Assembly (NCBI GenBank): GCA_039621445.1
Contig: CP154957.1
Span: forward strand, 37,044,382 to 37,108,381
Direction of reading: 5' to 3'
Length of the DNA: 64,000 bases
Origin: Euglena gracilis
Lineage: Eukaryota > Euglenida > Euglenophyceae > Euglenales
Shown piece by piece: positions 11,060-21,814 of this stretch; position 1 is the stretch's first letter, and each line of letters starts with the position of its first letter. The translations under genes and the position numbers were made by a program. The notes beneath the pieces were generated by a model, which was not told where the DNA came from, did no database searches, and saw nothing but the letters and a program-made list of their open reading frames with translations.

Positions 11060-11672
11060 TATCGTACTCCTGCAAGGCGCACCGACAAGTGATGAAGGGA
11101 CACCGAGGGCGAAGCACAAAACCGTGTGAGGCCATGCCTTGTTCGCCGGCGGTGTTGTGCGATTGTTTGCTGCGTTTGGTTAGGAGGTCCCGCTTAGTGC
11201 CGCCTTGCCGGAGTTGGCTGACGATGCTGCTCCGACTTGGCAACCGTGGCACTGCTTTTTGCCTCTGGGGGGGGTCACCCCCCTCTACCCCCCCCCCCTG
11301 GCCCCCATTTTCTGCTGAACGAGTGAATTTCAACACCAATTTTCTTTTACGGGTGGGGGGGTTGGGCTCACAAGGTCTTTGTGCTTCGCCATCGGTGTCC
11401 CTTCCTCCCTTGTCGCTATGCCTCAAAGGAGTACGAGACACCTCGGGCTCCGCACTTTGCCCTTGCGGGGCCTGATTTTGCACAAAAACTGAGGAGGCTA
11501 GGGCATTTTCCAGGGCATCTTTGGGACCAAGTTCTGATAATGGGCTGTAAAATCCTCTACCCCCCTCCACTAGCCAAAAAACACAAGCTTCTTTTACATA
11601 AAAGCCCAAATTTTTTAGTAGTCCAACCCCTGCCCCTCTGGTGGAGTGGGCACACTGTATACGTCGGTCGTC

Positions 11673-11993
11673 ACCACCCGCCGTTGGACGGCCACGGCCA
11701 CGGGGCAGCTCATAATACTTGCCGTGGCACGCCCTCAGGCGGGGAACTACACCCAAGGTCCGTCCAACCAGTGTCTCGTCCTTGGGCGCAGTTGCACGCG
11801 CCGGTCGATCCCCGCGGTATGCCCTCCGCCCGTACGGGATCGACCAGGACTCACACGGCGGGACCTGGTTCTTGAACCCACGACCTCCCGCGTGTGAGCC
11901 CAGCACCTTACCGAACAAGCTACTCGAGCGATACTCGGCTTGGTACTCCGCGCCGGCTACCAACCTCCGTAGGATCTCCCGTCTGCCGCACAC
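11673..11993 (-). mobile_element. tRNA-derived SINE, copy 1
   Basis: On the - strand there is a Pol III box A (TAGCTTGTTCGGTAAGG), a CTCACAC anticodon-like loop (CAC, valine) and a box B (GGTTCAAGAACC), followed by a GC-rich body of about 200 bp. A second copy at 12361-12681 is nearly identical over about 320 bp. The anticodon stem no longer pairs, so this is a SINE and not a tRNA gene. It interrupts DIRS copy 2. Confidence 0.75.
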
Positions 11994-12360
11994 ACTCCCC
12001 TCCCAAGAGCCTTACTACACTAGCCCACTGCGTCACTATGGCCGTGGCCCCTGCAGCTCGGGTTATGCCTCACACGGCCCTAGTTGGCTGAGTGCTTCTC
12101 ACGAGTACTGCGTCACCAGGCTGCCGACCCCTGCAGCTCGGGTTTGCTATTGCCGGCAGTTCACGTGTTGTCGACTTCCACGGGCTCTGCTGCCTTGGAG
12201 CGTCCCCCTTAGCATCGGCTTGAGACTTTGGAACGGTACGAGTTTCAGGCGCCCTAGACTCGGCGCGTCCGCCTCCGCCTTCCGGGCGCCGTGGGGTCAG
12301 ACTCTTATTTCCCGGTTCGTGTGGCATTAGACGGGTTCCTCTGCTACCATGTTTGTAGCC

Positions 12361-12681
12361 TGTACCACCCGCCATTGGACGGCCACGGGGCAGCTCATAC
12401 TACTTGCCGTGGCACGCCCTCAGGCGGGGAACTACACCCAAGGTCCGGCCAACCAGTGTCTCGTCCTTGGGCGCAGTTGCACGCGCCGGTCGATCCCCGT
12501 GGTATGCCCTCTGCCCGTACGGGATCGACCAGGACTCACACCGCGGGACCTGGGTCTCGAACCCACGACCTCCCGCGTGTGAGCCCAGCACCTTACCGAA
12601 TAAGCTACTCGAGCGATACTCGGCTTGGTACTCCGCGCCGGCTACCAACCTCCGTAGGATCTCCCGTCTGCCGCACACACA
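12361..12681 (-). mobile_element. tRNA-derived SINE, copy 2
   Basis: Near-identical to the copy at 11673-11993 and in the same orientation. It keeps a better box B (GGTTCGAGACCC). The roughly 370 bp between the two copies carry the repeated motif CCCCTGCAGCTCGGGTT and are unassigned. Confidence 0.75.
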
Positions 12682-13423
12682 CACCTCGGGGGTACCCCTT
12701 GCTTGGCCAAAAATTCTTTGGTAATTGAAGCAACTGTATCTGCACAGATGGCTCTATAGGGTGGTTCTAGGGAAATCAGGAGGGGGCCCCCAGATCTCAC
12801 GAATAGACGTGTGGCAGCCACGTAAGACATCATCAATCGAAAAGGAGTTATTTCTAGACATTAGGGAATGGAAATAACTCTCTCCCACTTTGCCCTTTAC
12901 GCTTAGTTTTGATGTAGGGTGCTCAACCCAACGCACTTGTGGTACGTTTGACTTGTGCCTAGTCTGAAGGTCTGCACAAACATAGGATCCTGTGAGCACC
13001 CATTACACTGGAGGTTTACTTGGTGCTTCATGCACCATTTGCAAATGGCCTGAGCATGTTGTTGAAGGGGTCCTTTCCTCCCCCTCCCTGTTGTCAGGTA
13101 ATAGTAAATTGACTGGTTGTCCCCCAGGTTTGCTCAAACTTCCCACACTGCTGCTTGCTGCACTTAGCTCCTTTAAATTTAAGTGCAAAATGGAGTCCTT
13201 TCTCCAAGATTATTGCACATTTTTTCATGTGTGTATGCCCAGTCCCCCCCATGCATGGCGCTGTTGTCTGAGTGCAACTGTCTGCCTCCGTTGAATTTAT
13301 TTTCCAAATGAGATGGTTTTCTGGGGGCTGGGTAGGGGTTTTAGACATTGTACAGCCCCTAGAGCCCCAAGGGCTTGAGCCCTTAGAAATAGAGAGTTTT
13401 GCTGGGGGGATGTGCGTGCACTC

Positions 13424-13432
13424 TTCTCTCTG

Positions 13433-13480
<48 letters not shown>
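13424..13480. repeat. (CT)n microsatellite inside DIRS copy 2
   Basis: A CT run, GA on the DIRS coding strand, at the position where copy 1 has only a short AGAGACTC-like sequence. It is an expansion private to this copy. Confidence 0.9.
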
Positions 13481-13482
<2 letters not shown>

Positions 13483-14067
13483 GGAGGATCTTGGTGCTGG
13501 ATTCCATACCACAGGGCTTACTGCCCCTGTTCTGCCTATTTGGACTCCTTGATGTTGATGGTGTTGGTTGCCATACCATGGGCGGGCCTCTGTGGGTCCC
13601 CTCCTTTTTGATTTCGCAAGCAAATTTATAAATGGAGGAGTAAATGCTGGTGGGGATCCTTCCCATTCCTCCTGAAGGGCCTCTGGGGGTCCCTTTCCTC
13701 CTGGGGCTGCACTGGATGATTTATATACAAATCCCTTGTGGAGCAGCCCCTCGGTTTCTGGAGGGCCTTCAAAGGTCCACCCCTTGAATGGCTGCCATAG
13801 CCCAATAAATTGCCTTCTTGGCCAAATCCCCTTTTGTGAATAATTCTGGCCACCATGGCCGGGGCTGCAAAATCTGTGTCCTTGTCAGGCCCAATGGAAA
13901 TCAGGGGGGGCCTTGAGGTGCATAGTGGGCTGATTTGGGGGAAATGATTGTTGTAGACCTTTTTCCTTCTTCCAGTGGGCAGATTCTTGCAGAACTGGCC
14001 CCCATGGCCACTGTAGTGTTGCTTTGCCCACGTTCCATCTTCCCGGTGTGAAGGCAAGTAATGCCAG

Positions 14068-14200
14068 GGACACCTCGGGCTCCGCACTTTGCCCTTGTGA
14101 GGCCATGCCTTGCTCGCCGGCGGTGTTGTTTGGATTGTGACGCGTTGGGTTAGGAGTCCCTGCTTAGTGCCTTTTTTCGCCGGAGTTGGCTGATTCCTAA
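14068..14200 (+). repeat. Left inverted terminal repeat of DIRS copy 1
   Basis: Starts near CACCTCGGGCTCCGC and runs through GAGGCCATGCCTTGC, GCCGGCGGTGTTG, ACGCGTTGGGTTAGGAG and CGCCGGAGTTGGCTGA. Its reverse complement is found at 18465-18560 with few differences. Versions also occur near 9268-9415, 11120-11240 and 19050-19190. Confidence 0.8.
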
Positions 14201-14293
14201 TTTGCCCTTCGACAACCCAGAAGAAAGGAACTTCAATTCAAGAAGCTTGACAATTGAATATCAAAGAGTTGAATCAATCGAATTATCCAGAAA

Positions 14294-15529
14294 GTGAGAC
14301 TCGTGGAGAATATCAAATCCAATTTTGTTGACACATTCAAGATTTCAATGAGAAATGCAATTGACAACACAAAGAAGAGCGTTGCTGAACAACAAGAACT
14401 TCCTGCAGCCACAGCTGGACGACCTGACGGCGCAGTGCAACCGTGGCGAACCGTGGCTGTCCCTTCCCCCCCAGAAAAAGTTTTTAAAAACCCACCCAGG
14501 GACAGCCACGGAAGCTGGCAAACAGTGGTCAGAACCCGAAGGACACCAAAGCCAAGGCAGCCGTCAGGCCACAACGGCAAGGGCCATGGAGGCCCGTATC
14601 CCATTTACACCAATACCTTGTTCAAGCTGGGCCATGGAGGCCAGAACAGCAAGCTGGGCCATGGCGGCCAAAACAGCAAAGGCCATGGTGGCCGATGGAA
14701 CAAAGGCCAGGGCGGCCAGCAATACCAAGGCCAGGGTGGCCAACAATACCAAAGCCATGGTGGCAGATTCCACAACAAGATGCCCAGTGGCAGGGGCAGG
14801 ACAGGTCCACAACACCCCCCCAATCATTTCTTCATCACAAACCCCATCAGGGGAAAAGGATTGGCCCCCAGAAGCCCCCCAAGATTTTCAATGGGCATGG
14901 CGCCCAAGAACAAAGAGAAGTCAATGGGGACATCAAAAAGGCCAGTGGGGCCAGAATTATCATCAAGGCCACTGGGGCCATTATCATTCTTATTGCCATT
15001 GGGCCCAACACCATCCTCAACAACAACAAATTCAAGGCCACTGGGGCCATCAATTATCAGAAGGGGAAAAACCCCAGAAGCTAAAAGGCTGTCCCCCAGC
15101 AGGTGGTTTAAATGTACGGTGGCAGCCCCAGGAGGATGCCCCCAAAGGGGCAGTGGAGGACAAGGGGGCAACCCCCCCTCAAAATTCTTTGTCAATGCCC
15201 ATGGCAGGGGCAAACCAAAACAAGGGGGAGACCCAAAATGGGGCCCCTATGGTATGTCATTTGACAACACCAACAACAAAGTGGAGGATCAGAGACTCTG
15301 TGAGCAGAGCATGCACACCCCCCCAGCCACCTTCAGAGAATACTCAATCCCTAGTGGCACCAGGGGTGCAATGTCCAACACCCCCCACCCAGCACCCAGA
15401 AAATCATCTAGTTGGGAAAATACATTCCATGGAGGAAAAATGGGGAGACACCCCCCTGCACCAAAGACTTCAAAAAAGTCTAAAATGGTGGACAAAAAAT
15501 GCCCCCCCCCCCAGCAACATGTCAACTGA
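14294..15529 (+). CDS. DIRS gag-like ORF
   Basis: A 411-codon frame. The N-terminal 40 residues are mixed (NIKSNFVDTFKISMRNAIDN). The rest is Gly/Gln/Pro/His-rich with repeated GHGGQ and GPLGP-like units. No zinc knuckle is seen. It overlaps the RT ORF by 31 bases in a different frame, so RT would need frameshifting, re-initiation or its own start. Position and composition fit the DIRS gag or ORF1. The alternate +3 frame is also open across this stretch because of composition and is not the product. Confidence 0.65.
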   Translation: MRLVENIKSNFVDTFKISMRNAIDNTKKSVAEQQELPAATAGRPDGAVQPWRTVAVPSPPEKVFKNPPRDSHGSWQTVVRTRRTPKPRQPSGHNGKGHGGPYPIYTNTLFKLGHGGQNSKLGHGGQNSKGHGGRWNKGQGGQQYQGQGGQQYQSHGGRFHNKMPSGRGRTGPQHPPNHFFITNPIRGKGLAPRSPPRFSMGMAPKNKEKSMGTSKRPVGPELSSRPLGPLSFLLPLGPTPSSTTTNSRPLGPSIIRRGKTPEAKRLSPSRWFKCTVAAPGGCPQRGSGGQGGNPPSKFFVNAHGRGKPKQGGDPKWGPYGMSFDNTNNKVEDQRLCEQSMHTPPATFREYSIPSGTRGAMSNTPHPAPRKSSSWENTFHGGKMGRHPPAPKTSKKSKMVDKKCPPPQQHVN

Positions 15530-17034
15530 TAAAAAATGGAATTCAACCCCCCTGGGTGAATCCCCCAAAATTGTCCACCCACCCAAAACCCAGGGCCAAC
15601 CTGGACCTGAACCAGGCAGAAAAAATTCTGCTGGATTACGAAAAAACTGGGGCAGTGAAACGAGTTTGGGATTCAAAAACCCAGCATTTGATCCCATGGT
15701 TTTTAATTTCAAAACCAGAAGGGGGAACAACCAAGTGGAGAATGATCAGCGACTGCAGACAACTGAATCAGCAGTTTCAAGTAAAACCTTTCAGGCTGGA
15801 TCATATCCAGCACATTTTTCCAGTTTTGGAAAAAGGCCACTGGGCAGCAAAAATAGACCTGAAGGATGCCTATTTTCATATTCCAGTAAGTCCAGGCCTA
15901 AGGCCATTTTTAAGGCATCAGGTGGGGGGGCAGACCTGGGAATTCCAAACAGGCTGCTTCGGGCTAAATGTAATGCCCCAAATTTTTATGTCAGTCATGA
16001 AAACGTTCGAAAAGCTGTGGAGAAAAAGGGGCATCCAGGTGTTTATTTACATGGACGACATTTTGCTGGTGGCCCCCACCCAAAACACATTGCAAAATCA
16101 CCTCAACAGAATTGTCAAAGATTTGCTGGATTCTGGGTTCAAAATCAATGTGAAAAAGTCCACCCTCCAGCCCACCCAAGTGGTAACCCATCTGGGTTTT
16201 CAACTGAACTTCCAAGAAGGAAAGCTACAGGTGCCCCCCCAGAAAGTCAAAACCATAAAAAAGGAGCTGGGAAAAATCGTGAAAAAAGATTACATGTCAA
16301 AAAGGCAGTTGGCTGCCATTTTGGGCCAAATAAGATGCAATCTAATGGCCCTGCCCTTTTTAAGGGCTTTTACAGACACCCTGGCAAATTTTTTGGTGGC
16401 AAAGTCCACAGCCCCCTGGGACTCAAAACACCCCATTTCTCAGGACATCAAGGCCCAATTAAGGGAAATAAAAATTCTGCTGGACACCTGGGGGGGCAGA
16501 CCCTTCCCCCAAAATGCAACCAGAATGTTGCACTCAGACAGCAGCACCCATGCCTGGGGGGGGCTAGACATCCACACAGGAGAAATTGTGCAGGAATTTT
16601 GGAGAAAAGACTCCATTTTGCACATCAATGTAAAGGAGCTCAGTGCAGCAATCAGCACTGTGAAAAGTTTGAGCAAACCTGGAGAAACCGTTTCCTTGTC
16701 AGTGGACAACCAGGTAATTTATTTTTACCTAACAAAAGGTGGGGGCAGAAAGGACCCCTTCAACACAATGCTAAGACCATTTTTCAAGTGGTGCATGGAG
16801 CACCAAGTAAACCTCCAAGTCAACTGGGTGCCTTCAAAGGAATGCCTAGCAGACCCCATCAGCAGGTGGGAAATGGACAGGGGGGATTATTCTTTAGACC
16901 CCCAACTTTTTCAATGGCTGAGACAGCAGTTCAAAGATTTCATAAATTTGGAAACAGATTTATTTGCCTCCCCAGGCAACAAAAACTGCCCAAATTTGTG
17001 GCCAGGTGGCCCCATTGGGAAGCCACAGCAGTAA
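15499..17034 (+). CDS. Reverse transcriptase-RNase H polyprotein (DIRS type)
   Basis: A 511-codon ORF. RT blocks in order: KWRMISDCRQLN, KIDLKDAYFHIP with the first catalytic Asp, FGLNVMPQIF, YMDDILLV with the two metal-binding Asp residues, and GFKINVKKS. RNase H follows: HSDSSTHAWGG (Asp), VKELSAA (Glu), SVDNQ (Asp) and ADPISRW (Asp). The C-terminal DLFASPGNKNCPN block is typical of DIRS and related elements after RNase H. All catalytic residues are present, so this module looks intact. It would copy the element RNA. The frame closes at 17034, whereas the homologous linker continues in another frame, which implies a frameshift. Confidence 0.9.
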   Translation: MPPPPATCQLIKNGIQPPWVNPPKLSTHPKPRANLDLNQAEKILLDYEKTGAVKRVWDSKTQHLIPWFLISKPEGGTTKWRMISDCRQLNQQFQVKPFRLDHIQHIFPVLEKGHWAAKIDLKDAYFHIPVSPGLRPFLRHQVGGQTWEFQTGCFGLNVMPQIFMSVMKTFEKLWRKRGIQVFIYMDDILLVAPTQNTLQNHLNRIVKDLLDSGFKINVKKSTLQPTQVVTHLGFQLNFQEGKLQVPPQKVKTIKKELGKIVKKDYMSKRQLAAILGQIRCNLMALPFLRAFTDTLANFLVAKSTAPWDSKHPISQDIKAQLREIKILLDTWGGRPFPQNATRMLHSDSSTHAWGGLDIHTGEIVQEFWRKDSILHINVKELSAAISTVKSLSKPGETVSLSVDNQVIYFYLTKGGGRKDPFNTMLRPFFKWCMEHQVNLQVNWVPSKECLADPISRWEMDRGDYSLDPQLFQWLRQQFKDFINLETDLFASPGNKNCPNLWPGGPIGKPQQ

Positions 17035-17387
17035 ATGCATTACAATGTCCACTGGACAGCATGGGGGATCTTTATGCAAACCCCCCCTGGTCAATAATTC
17101 AAAAATTTTTACCCAGGTTGAAAATGTTTCCACAGACCAAAGTTTTGATGGTCACCCCCTTTTGGGATTCAGCCACGTGGTGGCCCCAATTAATAAAAAT
17201 GAAAGTGCCAGGGACCCCCTGCCTGAAAATCACCCCCTACAAGGGCATGTTCACCAACTGCAGGGGGGAGCAAATGCCACCCCCCAGGTGGCCCCTCCTT
17301 TGCATGATTTGCTCAGGCAAATTTTGGAGGGGAAACAAATTCAAGTTAAAACCATTGAAGATTTCCTGGGGAGAAACCCCAGTTTAA
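17035..17387 (+). pseudogene. DIRS linker between RNase H and recombinase, frameshifted
   Basis: This continues in frame 3 with GDLYANPPWSIIQKFLPRL and PFWDSATWWPQL, blocks found downstream of RNase H in DIRS-type pol. It is out of frame with both the RT ORF and the recombinase ORF, so at least one indel is needed on each side in this copy. Confidence 0.6.
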
Positions 17388-18240
17388 AGCGTTATCAGAG
17401 TGCCTTTGCACTTCTGTGGGTAATTTTGGAACAAATGGGGGTGCCCCCCCCTGAAGCCACCACTGACCAAGTGGCTGACGCTTTAATACAATTATTCCAA
17501 TTTTCAAAGGCCCAAGCCCGTAATGCCTATAGTGCAATGCTTTTGATTCCTGGGTTTGGTGGGCTGAGATTCCACACTCTGTTGACCCCCTACAAGAGGC
17601 TTTGGAACCAAAACTTGGAGAAGTATGGGGCATTTTGGGATCCCCTCCCAATCCTCCTGGGGCTGGCAAAGGCGCCTATGCCCACTGATATTTGTACATT
17701 GCGTACGCAACTGATTTTTTGTTCACGCATCCTCTGTTTATACCGATCCTCAGATTTGGCACAAGTCAAACGAACCACCAGTGTGTTGGGTAGGGCACCC
17801 TACATCAAGATTAAGCGTAAAGGGCAAAAATTCCATAAATGGGAAAGGGTGGTGTCCATTCCCCAATGTCCCCAAATAAGCCCATTTCATTTAATGATGT
17901 GCTATGTGGCTGCACACGTTTATTCGTCAGACCTGGGGGCCCCCTTCTGATTTCATTAAAACCCCCCTTCAGGGCCATAAGTGCAGACACTGTTGCTTCT
18001 ATCACAAAAGAATTTTTGGCCAAGCATGGGGTGACCCCCCAGGTGTGGGGGGCCCACTCCACCAGAGGAGCAGGGGTTGGTTTACTCAAAAAATTGGGCC
18101 TTTCTGCCCAAGAAGTTTGCGAAATTGGCCAATGGAAGGGGGTGGAGGCTTTTACAGCCCATTATCAAAGACTTGGCGCCCAAGGTGCCTTAGAAAATGC
18201 CCTGGCCCCCCTGATTTCAGTGCACAATCTGGCCTCACAA
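17250..18240 (+). pseudogene. Tyrosine recombinase of DIRS copy 1, frameshifted
   Basis: The N-terminal helical domain (LKRYQSAFALLWVILEQMGV) is followed by the catalytic domain: the first Arg lies in LYRSSDLAQV, the His-x-x-Arg box is HSTRGAGVG, Trp lies in GQWKGVEAFT, and the nucleophile Tyr in AHYQRL. It would integrate a circular DNA without target duplication. The frame breaks at about 17910: copy 1 reads GCTGCACACG where copy 2 reads GCTGCCACACG, a one-base deletion between the first Arg and the His box. The reading shifts from frame 2 to frame 1. The catalytic residues themselves are all kept. Confidence 0.8.
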
Positions 18241-18464
18241 GGGCAAAGTGCGGAGCCCGAGGTGTCTCGTACTCCCTCGAGTGAAAACGACAAGGGAGGA
18301 AGGGACACCGAGGGCGAAGCACAAAGACCTTGTGAGCCCGACCCCCCCACCCGTAAAAGAAAATTTGTCTTCAAAAGCCCTCGGTCAGAGAGTGGGGGCC
18401 AGGGGGGGGAGAGGGGGGGGACACCCCCCAGGGGCAAGAAGCCACGTCGCCCAGTCGGAGCAGC

Positions 18465-18560
18465 ATCGTCAGCCAACTCCGGCGAGGCGGCACTAAGCAG
18501 GGACTCCTAACCCAACGCGTCACAATCCAAACAACACCGCCGGCGAGCAAGGCATGGCCT
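18465..18560 (+). repeat. Right inverted terminal repeat of DIRS copy 1
   Basis: The reverse complement of the left repeat: CAGCCAACTCCGGCGAG, AGGGACTCCTAACCCAACGC, CACCGCCGGCGAGCAAGG. The next 70 bp repeat, inverted, the sequence at 18275-18340. Confidence 0.8.
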
Positions 18561-19200
18561 CACAAGGTCTTTGTGCTTCGCCCTCGGTGTCCCTTCCTCC
18601 CTTGTCGTTTTCACTCGAGGGAGTACGAGTGGGGGTCGTCCTTGCCCCATTTTGCTGTGTAGTCTCTGGCCTGGGCTGCCATGTCCCTCGAGCCTTGGGG
18701 GTTGCTTCCGCCTCCTGGGCTTCCCGCCCACAACTTGCCAGGGGCCGTGACTCACTCATCACTGTGTTTTGAGTTGTGCTGCGGAAATTTTGCTTTGGAG
18801 ATGGGGGGCGGAGGGGGCAGTGTTGGCCACGGTTCGTTACGTTGAAACCGCACCCCCAGGCTCTCCAGCCGGCGCTGGGATCATTGAAACGTTGTCCAGG
18901 CCGTCGATTTGATGAATACATTGTATATTGCGCCGACTTCAAATGTCAAACATGAGATTCTTTTCTGACTTTGGCAGCCTTCTGGTTTGAAAGGTTTCTG
19001 GACGTTGACTTCGCCCTGTCCTGGCCTTCTCCAACTGCTGCTCAAAGTGTCCGATTTGGAGCCAGCCAGCTCCGGCGACGAAAGGCACTAAGCGGGAACA
19101 CCGAGCCCAGTGCAGCAAACAATCGCCCGACAGCACCGCCGAGCAAGGCATGGCCTCAAAAGGGCACAGTGCGGAGCCCGAGGCGTCACCGGCTTAACTG
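18560..19200 (-). mobile_element. DIRS-derived fragment (copy 4)
   Basis: Read on the - strand from 19200: a terminal repeat (19190-19050), then gag-start-like coding (NRGQHCPLRPPSPKQNF and on) to about 18635, then the SSENDKGGRDTEGEAQ segment shared with the 3' end of copy 1. It joins the end of copy 1 head-on. It has no RT or recombinase. Confidence 0.6.
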
Positions 19201-21160
19201 CCAACTTGGCTTCACTAAACGGCGGGGAAACCCGCCCTGTCGGCGCACCCCTCAAAACCAGGCTTCGGCTTAATGATTTGAAGTGCCCCCGCCCGGGGAG
19301 CTGGACACCAAAGGCGCTTCGTGCTTCGCCCCTGGCCGATTTGCCACGAGGGCGTGCGACAGCCAGCCCAAATGGGCGATTCCAATTTCATGGGCCCCAT
19401 TTGGGGGGATCGGTCACAAGCCGAAACCAGTGGGTTTTCCCCCATTGACCAAAAAATTCTCCGAAACCCCAAAACCTGCCAAATATTCTCAGTTTTGGCA
19501 TTTTTAGGATTTTTTGGGGTCGAAATCAACATAAAACCCCACAGATAACCCCATTTCTGAAAAAATCTTTCCGATCAGTGTGTTTATCGAGCCTCCCCCC
19601 AGAAAATCCGGGTACTCCTCGGGCAAAGGAAGAATTTCGCCCCCAAACGACCCTGAATGGGATTTCTGAAGTCATCTGAGATTATTTTAGCGCTGGAGGG
19701 TGGGGCTTAAAAGGACTTTTTGGGGTGCCCATTGCGAGTAAATTTATTTTTTCACAGGTCACAAAACAGTTAAATTTTTAGTTAAATTTTTTGAAAAAAA
19801 ATTAAAAGTATTTTTGCGGGCCAAGAAGTCTTTTCTGTGCTTGGGTCCAGCCGTGATCATTCAGAAATGGCTGAAATGTGGGTAATTGGGGTGGGGTTTC
19901 CAGATGAGGCAAAATAAAAATTTAGACAAAAAACCCAAAATTTCTGAAAAATGAAAAAAATGAAAAAAGTCAAAAATGACGCATAAATTTTAAATTTTAA
20001 TGAGGTTTTTGAGCGGGGGTGTTTTCGGTGGGTATTGTTCGCGTCCATTGGAGGGTCCTGAGGCGAGCAGAAAAGTATTGATCCAAAAAGAAGCTTGAAA
20101 CCAGGGCAAAAAAAAATATGTATGCGGGACAATGCAAAAAAATATGCAAAATCAAAGAGAAAAAGCCTGAAAAATCACGAAAATCAAAAACATGCAAAAT
20201 GGCACCAAATTACAAACATTGGATAGAATTACGAGGAAAATATCAGTTTCAAAAAAATGAAATTTAAAAAAAACACAAAAAAATTGCAAAAATTAGTCAA
20301 AAAAATTGCGAAAAATTGGGCAAATAACGGGAAAAAACATGTGCCAAAAAGCAAAGATGCGCTGAAAAAAAATCGAGAAAATATGCCCCCAAAAAATGTG
20401 CATTTGCTGGAAAACTTGCAAAAAATAAACAAAAAAATTCGCAAAAAAATGCGAAACGCATCCCCCCCCCTCTCGAGACCAACCACCTTTTTCTTTTGTT
20501 GTTTGCACCATGACCTTTGTTGGGTCAAATTTACTTCTCCTTACGTTAGTGTGGAAGAAGTCCTGAGTTTTCTTAAGCGGGGGCTTGGGGGCCTAGTAGG
20601 AAAAAATTTCAGTATGAAATTTGGAAGCAAAGAAAAAATTTGTGCCTTGCCAGCATGAGAAGAACGCTCTAAATAATATGATTTGTTGCCAAAAGCATGG
20701 CCATGACGAGTTGAACCCACACAAAAAGCCAAATTTCATCTGCTGTGCTGCAGCGTCCCCTAGCAACCCTGGCAAAAAAATGCAATTCTCTCATCAAAAA
20801 AGGCAAAAAAAATGTCCTCAGAAAATTTCAGCACTCTTACGAACCGAACAATAATCATGATCATAGACTTAAATATTCAAAGCCATCGGGTTTTCTTTCA
20901 GAAAACTATTTTCCCTTACATTTCTTCATTTTCAAAAAAAGATTTCTTTCGGACATCTTTTTTTTGAAAACAGTATTCTTTGCTCATGCTGGTATGATTA
21001 GGCGTGAAGGGGGGGTAAAACATTGACAGCTTTATCCCTCTTGCCTGGTTGAAACATCCACACACAGATGAGGTGCTTGCAATACCAGTGGAAAACGGTG
21101 GCTGCGGGCGGGAAACTATTCCGGTTGGAGGGGAAACAAGGGGAAAAAAACATGCGGCAC
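19201..21160. other. No gene; A-rich tandem-like tract 19890-20460
   Basis: AT-rich DNA. From about 19890 to 20460 the strand is very A-rich with repeated AAAAATTGC/AAAAATGCAAAA motifs of the same type as the GCGCATTTTT arrays elsewhere. No supported exon. Confidence 0.6.
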
Positions 21161-21167
21161 GACATGT

Positions 21168-21814
21168 TCAGCCTGTGCTGGAGAGAAGAAGCTTCTTGCA
21201 TCGTTGAAATACCTCCTCATAGAGTTCGAGGCGCGGATGAGAGAGAGTCTGTCCACCACTTGGAACACCACCTTGGTCGTTCAGGCAATGAGTTCCAGCG
21301 TCCACCAACCTCCTCGCAAGGGAGCTGCCCAATGACTTCTCAAGCGCATCGATGTATCGTGTGGTGCGCTGGGCAGTGGAGGTTTGACCCGGAGTCAATG
21401 CCAGGAACGTTTGGGACCTACATCCAAGTTCGCTTTCCACAATGCAAGACATCCCACGTACGCCAAAAATCCTCACCAGACAATTGGATATTTCATCTCT
21501 GAATTGCTCAAATCTCCTTGCAATCGCTGCTGCCTGGCAACCAATGCTCCACATGCCTCCGTCTTCGGCATAAAAAACAAAATGCCCCCCAAAATTCCCT
21601 GGCCATGGCGATAATTTGAAACAACAAAACTAAGCTGTCCAGGATAGACTGCTGAAGGTGTCGGGATACATGCGGTACCACGAGACTCTTCAGCAGCAGA
21701 GTCGGTCCATCCATCTCCAGGAACGTCTGCTGGGCGTGAGGGCTCTTCAAACAGCCAGCAAGCAACGCATCAAGGCACCCGCTCAGCAGGGACGTGACCT
21801 CAGCCTCCGCGTAC
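21168..21814 (-). pseudogene. Exon of armadillo-like helical protein, with frameshift
   Basis: The - strand has a good acceptor (TTGCCTTTCAG) at 21815, then YAEAEVTSLLSGCLDALLAG and further helical repeats with armadillo/HEAT character. The frame ends after MAREFWG, but another frame takes over without a gap (FYAEDGGMWSIGCQAAAIAR) and stays open to 21168. The switch falls in a six-G homopolymer (C6 on + at 21585-21590), so one G gained or lost explains it, either a mutation or a consensus error. Its first base is in phase with the exon at 25876-26012. The family is not identified; Cdc14-type SIN proteins and other ARM-fold proteins look similar. Confidence 0.5.

Larger units (their letters stand above)
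11060..14065 (-). mobile_element. DIRS-type retrotransposon, internally deleted copy (copy 2)
   Basis: Read on the - strand from 14.06 kb: gag-like sequence (13.63-14.05 kb), a jump from the gag block PPENHL directly into the RNase H block (RT missing), the linker, then recombinase at 13.0-12.7 kb. Two SINEs and unassigned sequence interrupt the recombinase, which resumes at about 11.66 kb with the HSTRGAGVGLL box. The inverted terminal repeat lies near 11.25-11.07 kb. Compared with copy 1, the recombinase frame is intact at the site where copy 1 lost one C. A (GA)n expansion (13424-13480) lies in the gag part. It encodes no RT, so it could only move in trans. Confidence 0.75.
14068..18640 (+). 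mobile_element. DIRS-type tyrosine-recombinase retrotransposon, near full length (copy 1)
   Basis: Order: left inverted terminal repeat (14068-14200), gag-like ORF, RT-RNase H, a linker with the NPPWSIIQKFL block, tyrosine recombinase, then the right terminal repeat (18465-18560), which is the inverted copy of the left. A further inverted pair (18275-18340 against 18560-18632) resembles the internal complementary region of DIRS elements, thought to allow a circular intermediate. There is no LTR, integrase or target duplication, as expected for the order. Frameshifts near 17030 and 17910 disable it. Four related copies lie within 10 kb. Confidence 0.85.

Noticed and set aside
10734-11993. A 419-codon gene on the - strand
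   Set aside because: It is DIRS copy 2 recombinase C-terminus and terminal repeat joined to a SINE and flanking sequence.
14355-17387. A single 1010-codon protein in frame 3 of the DIRS element
   Set aside because: It is a fortuitous open frame over gag and RT; the RT and RNase H motifs lie in frame 1. Only its last 110 residues match an expected DIRS block.
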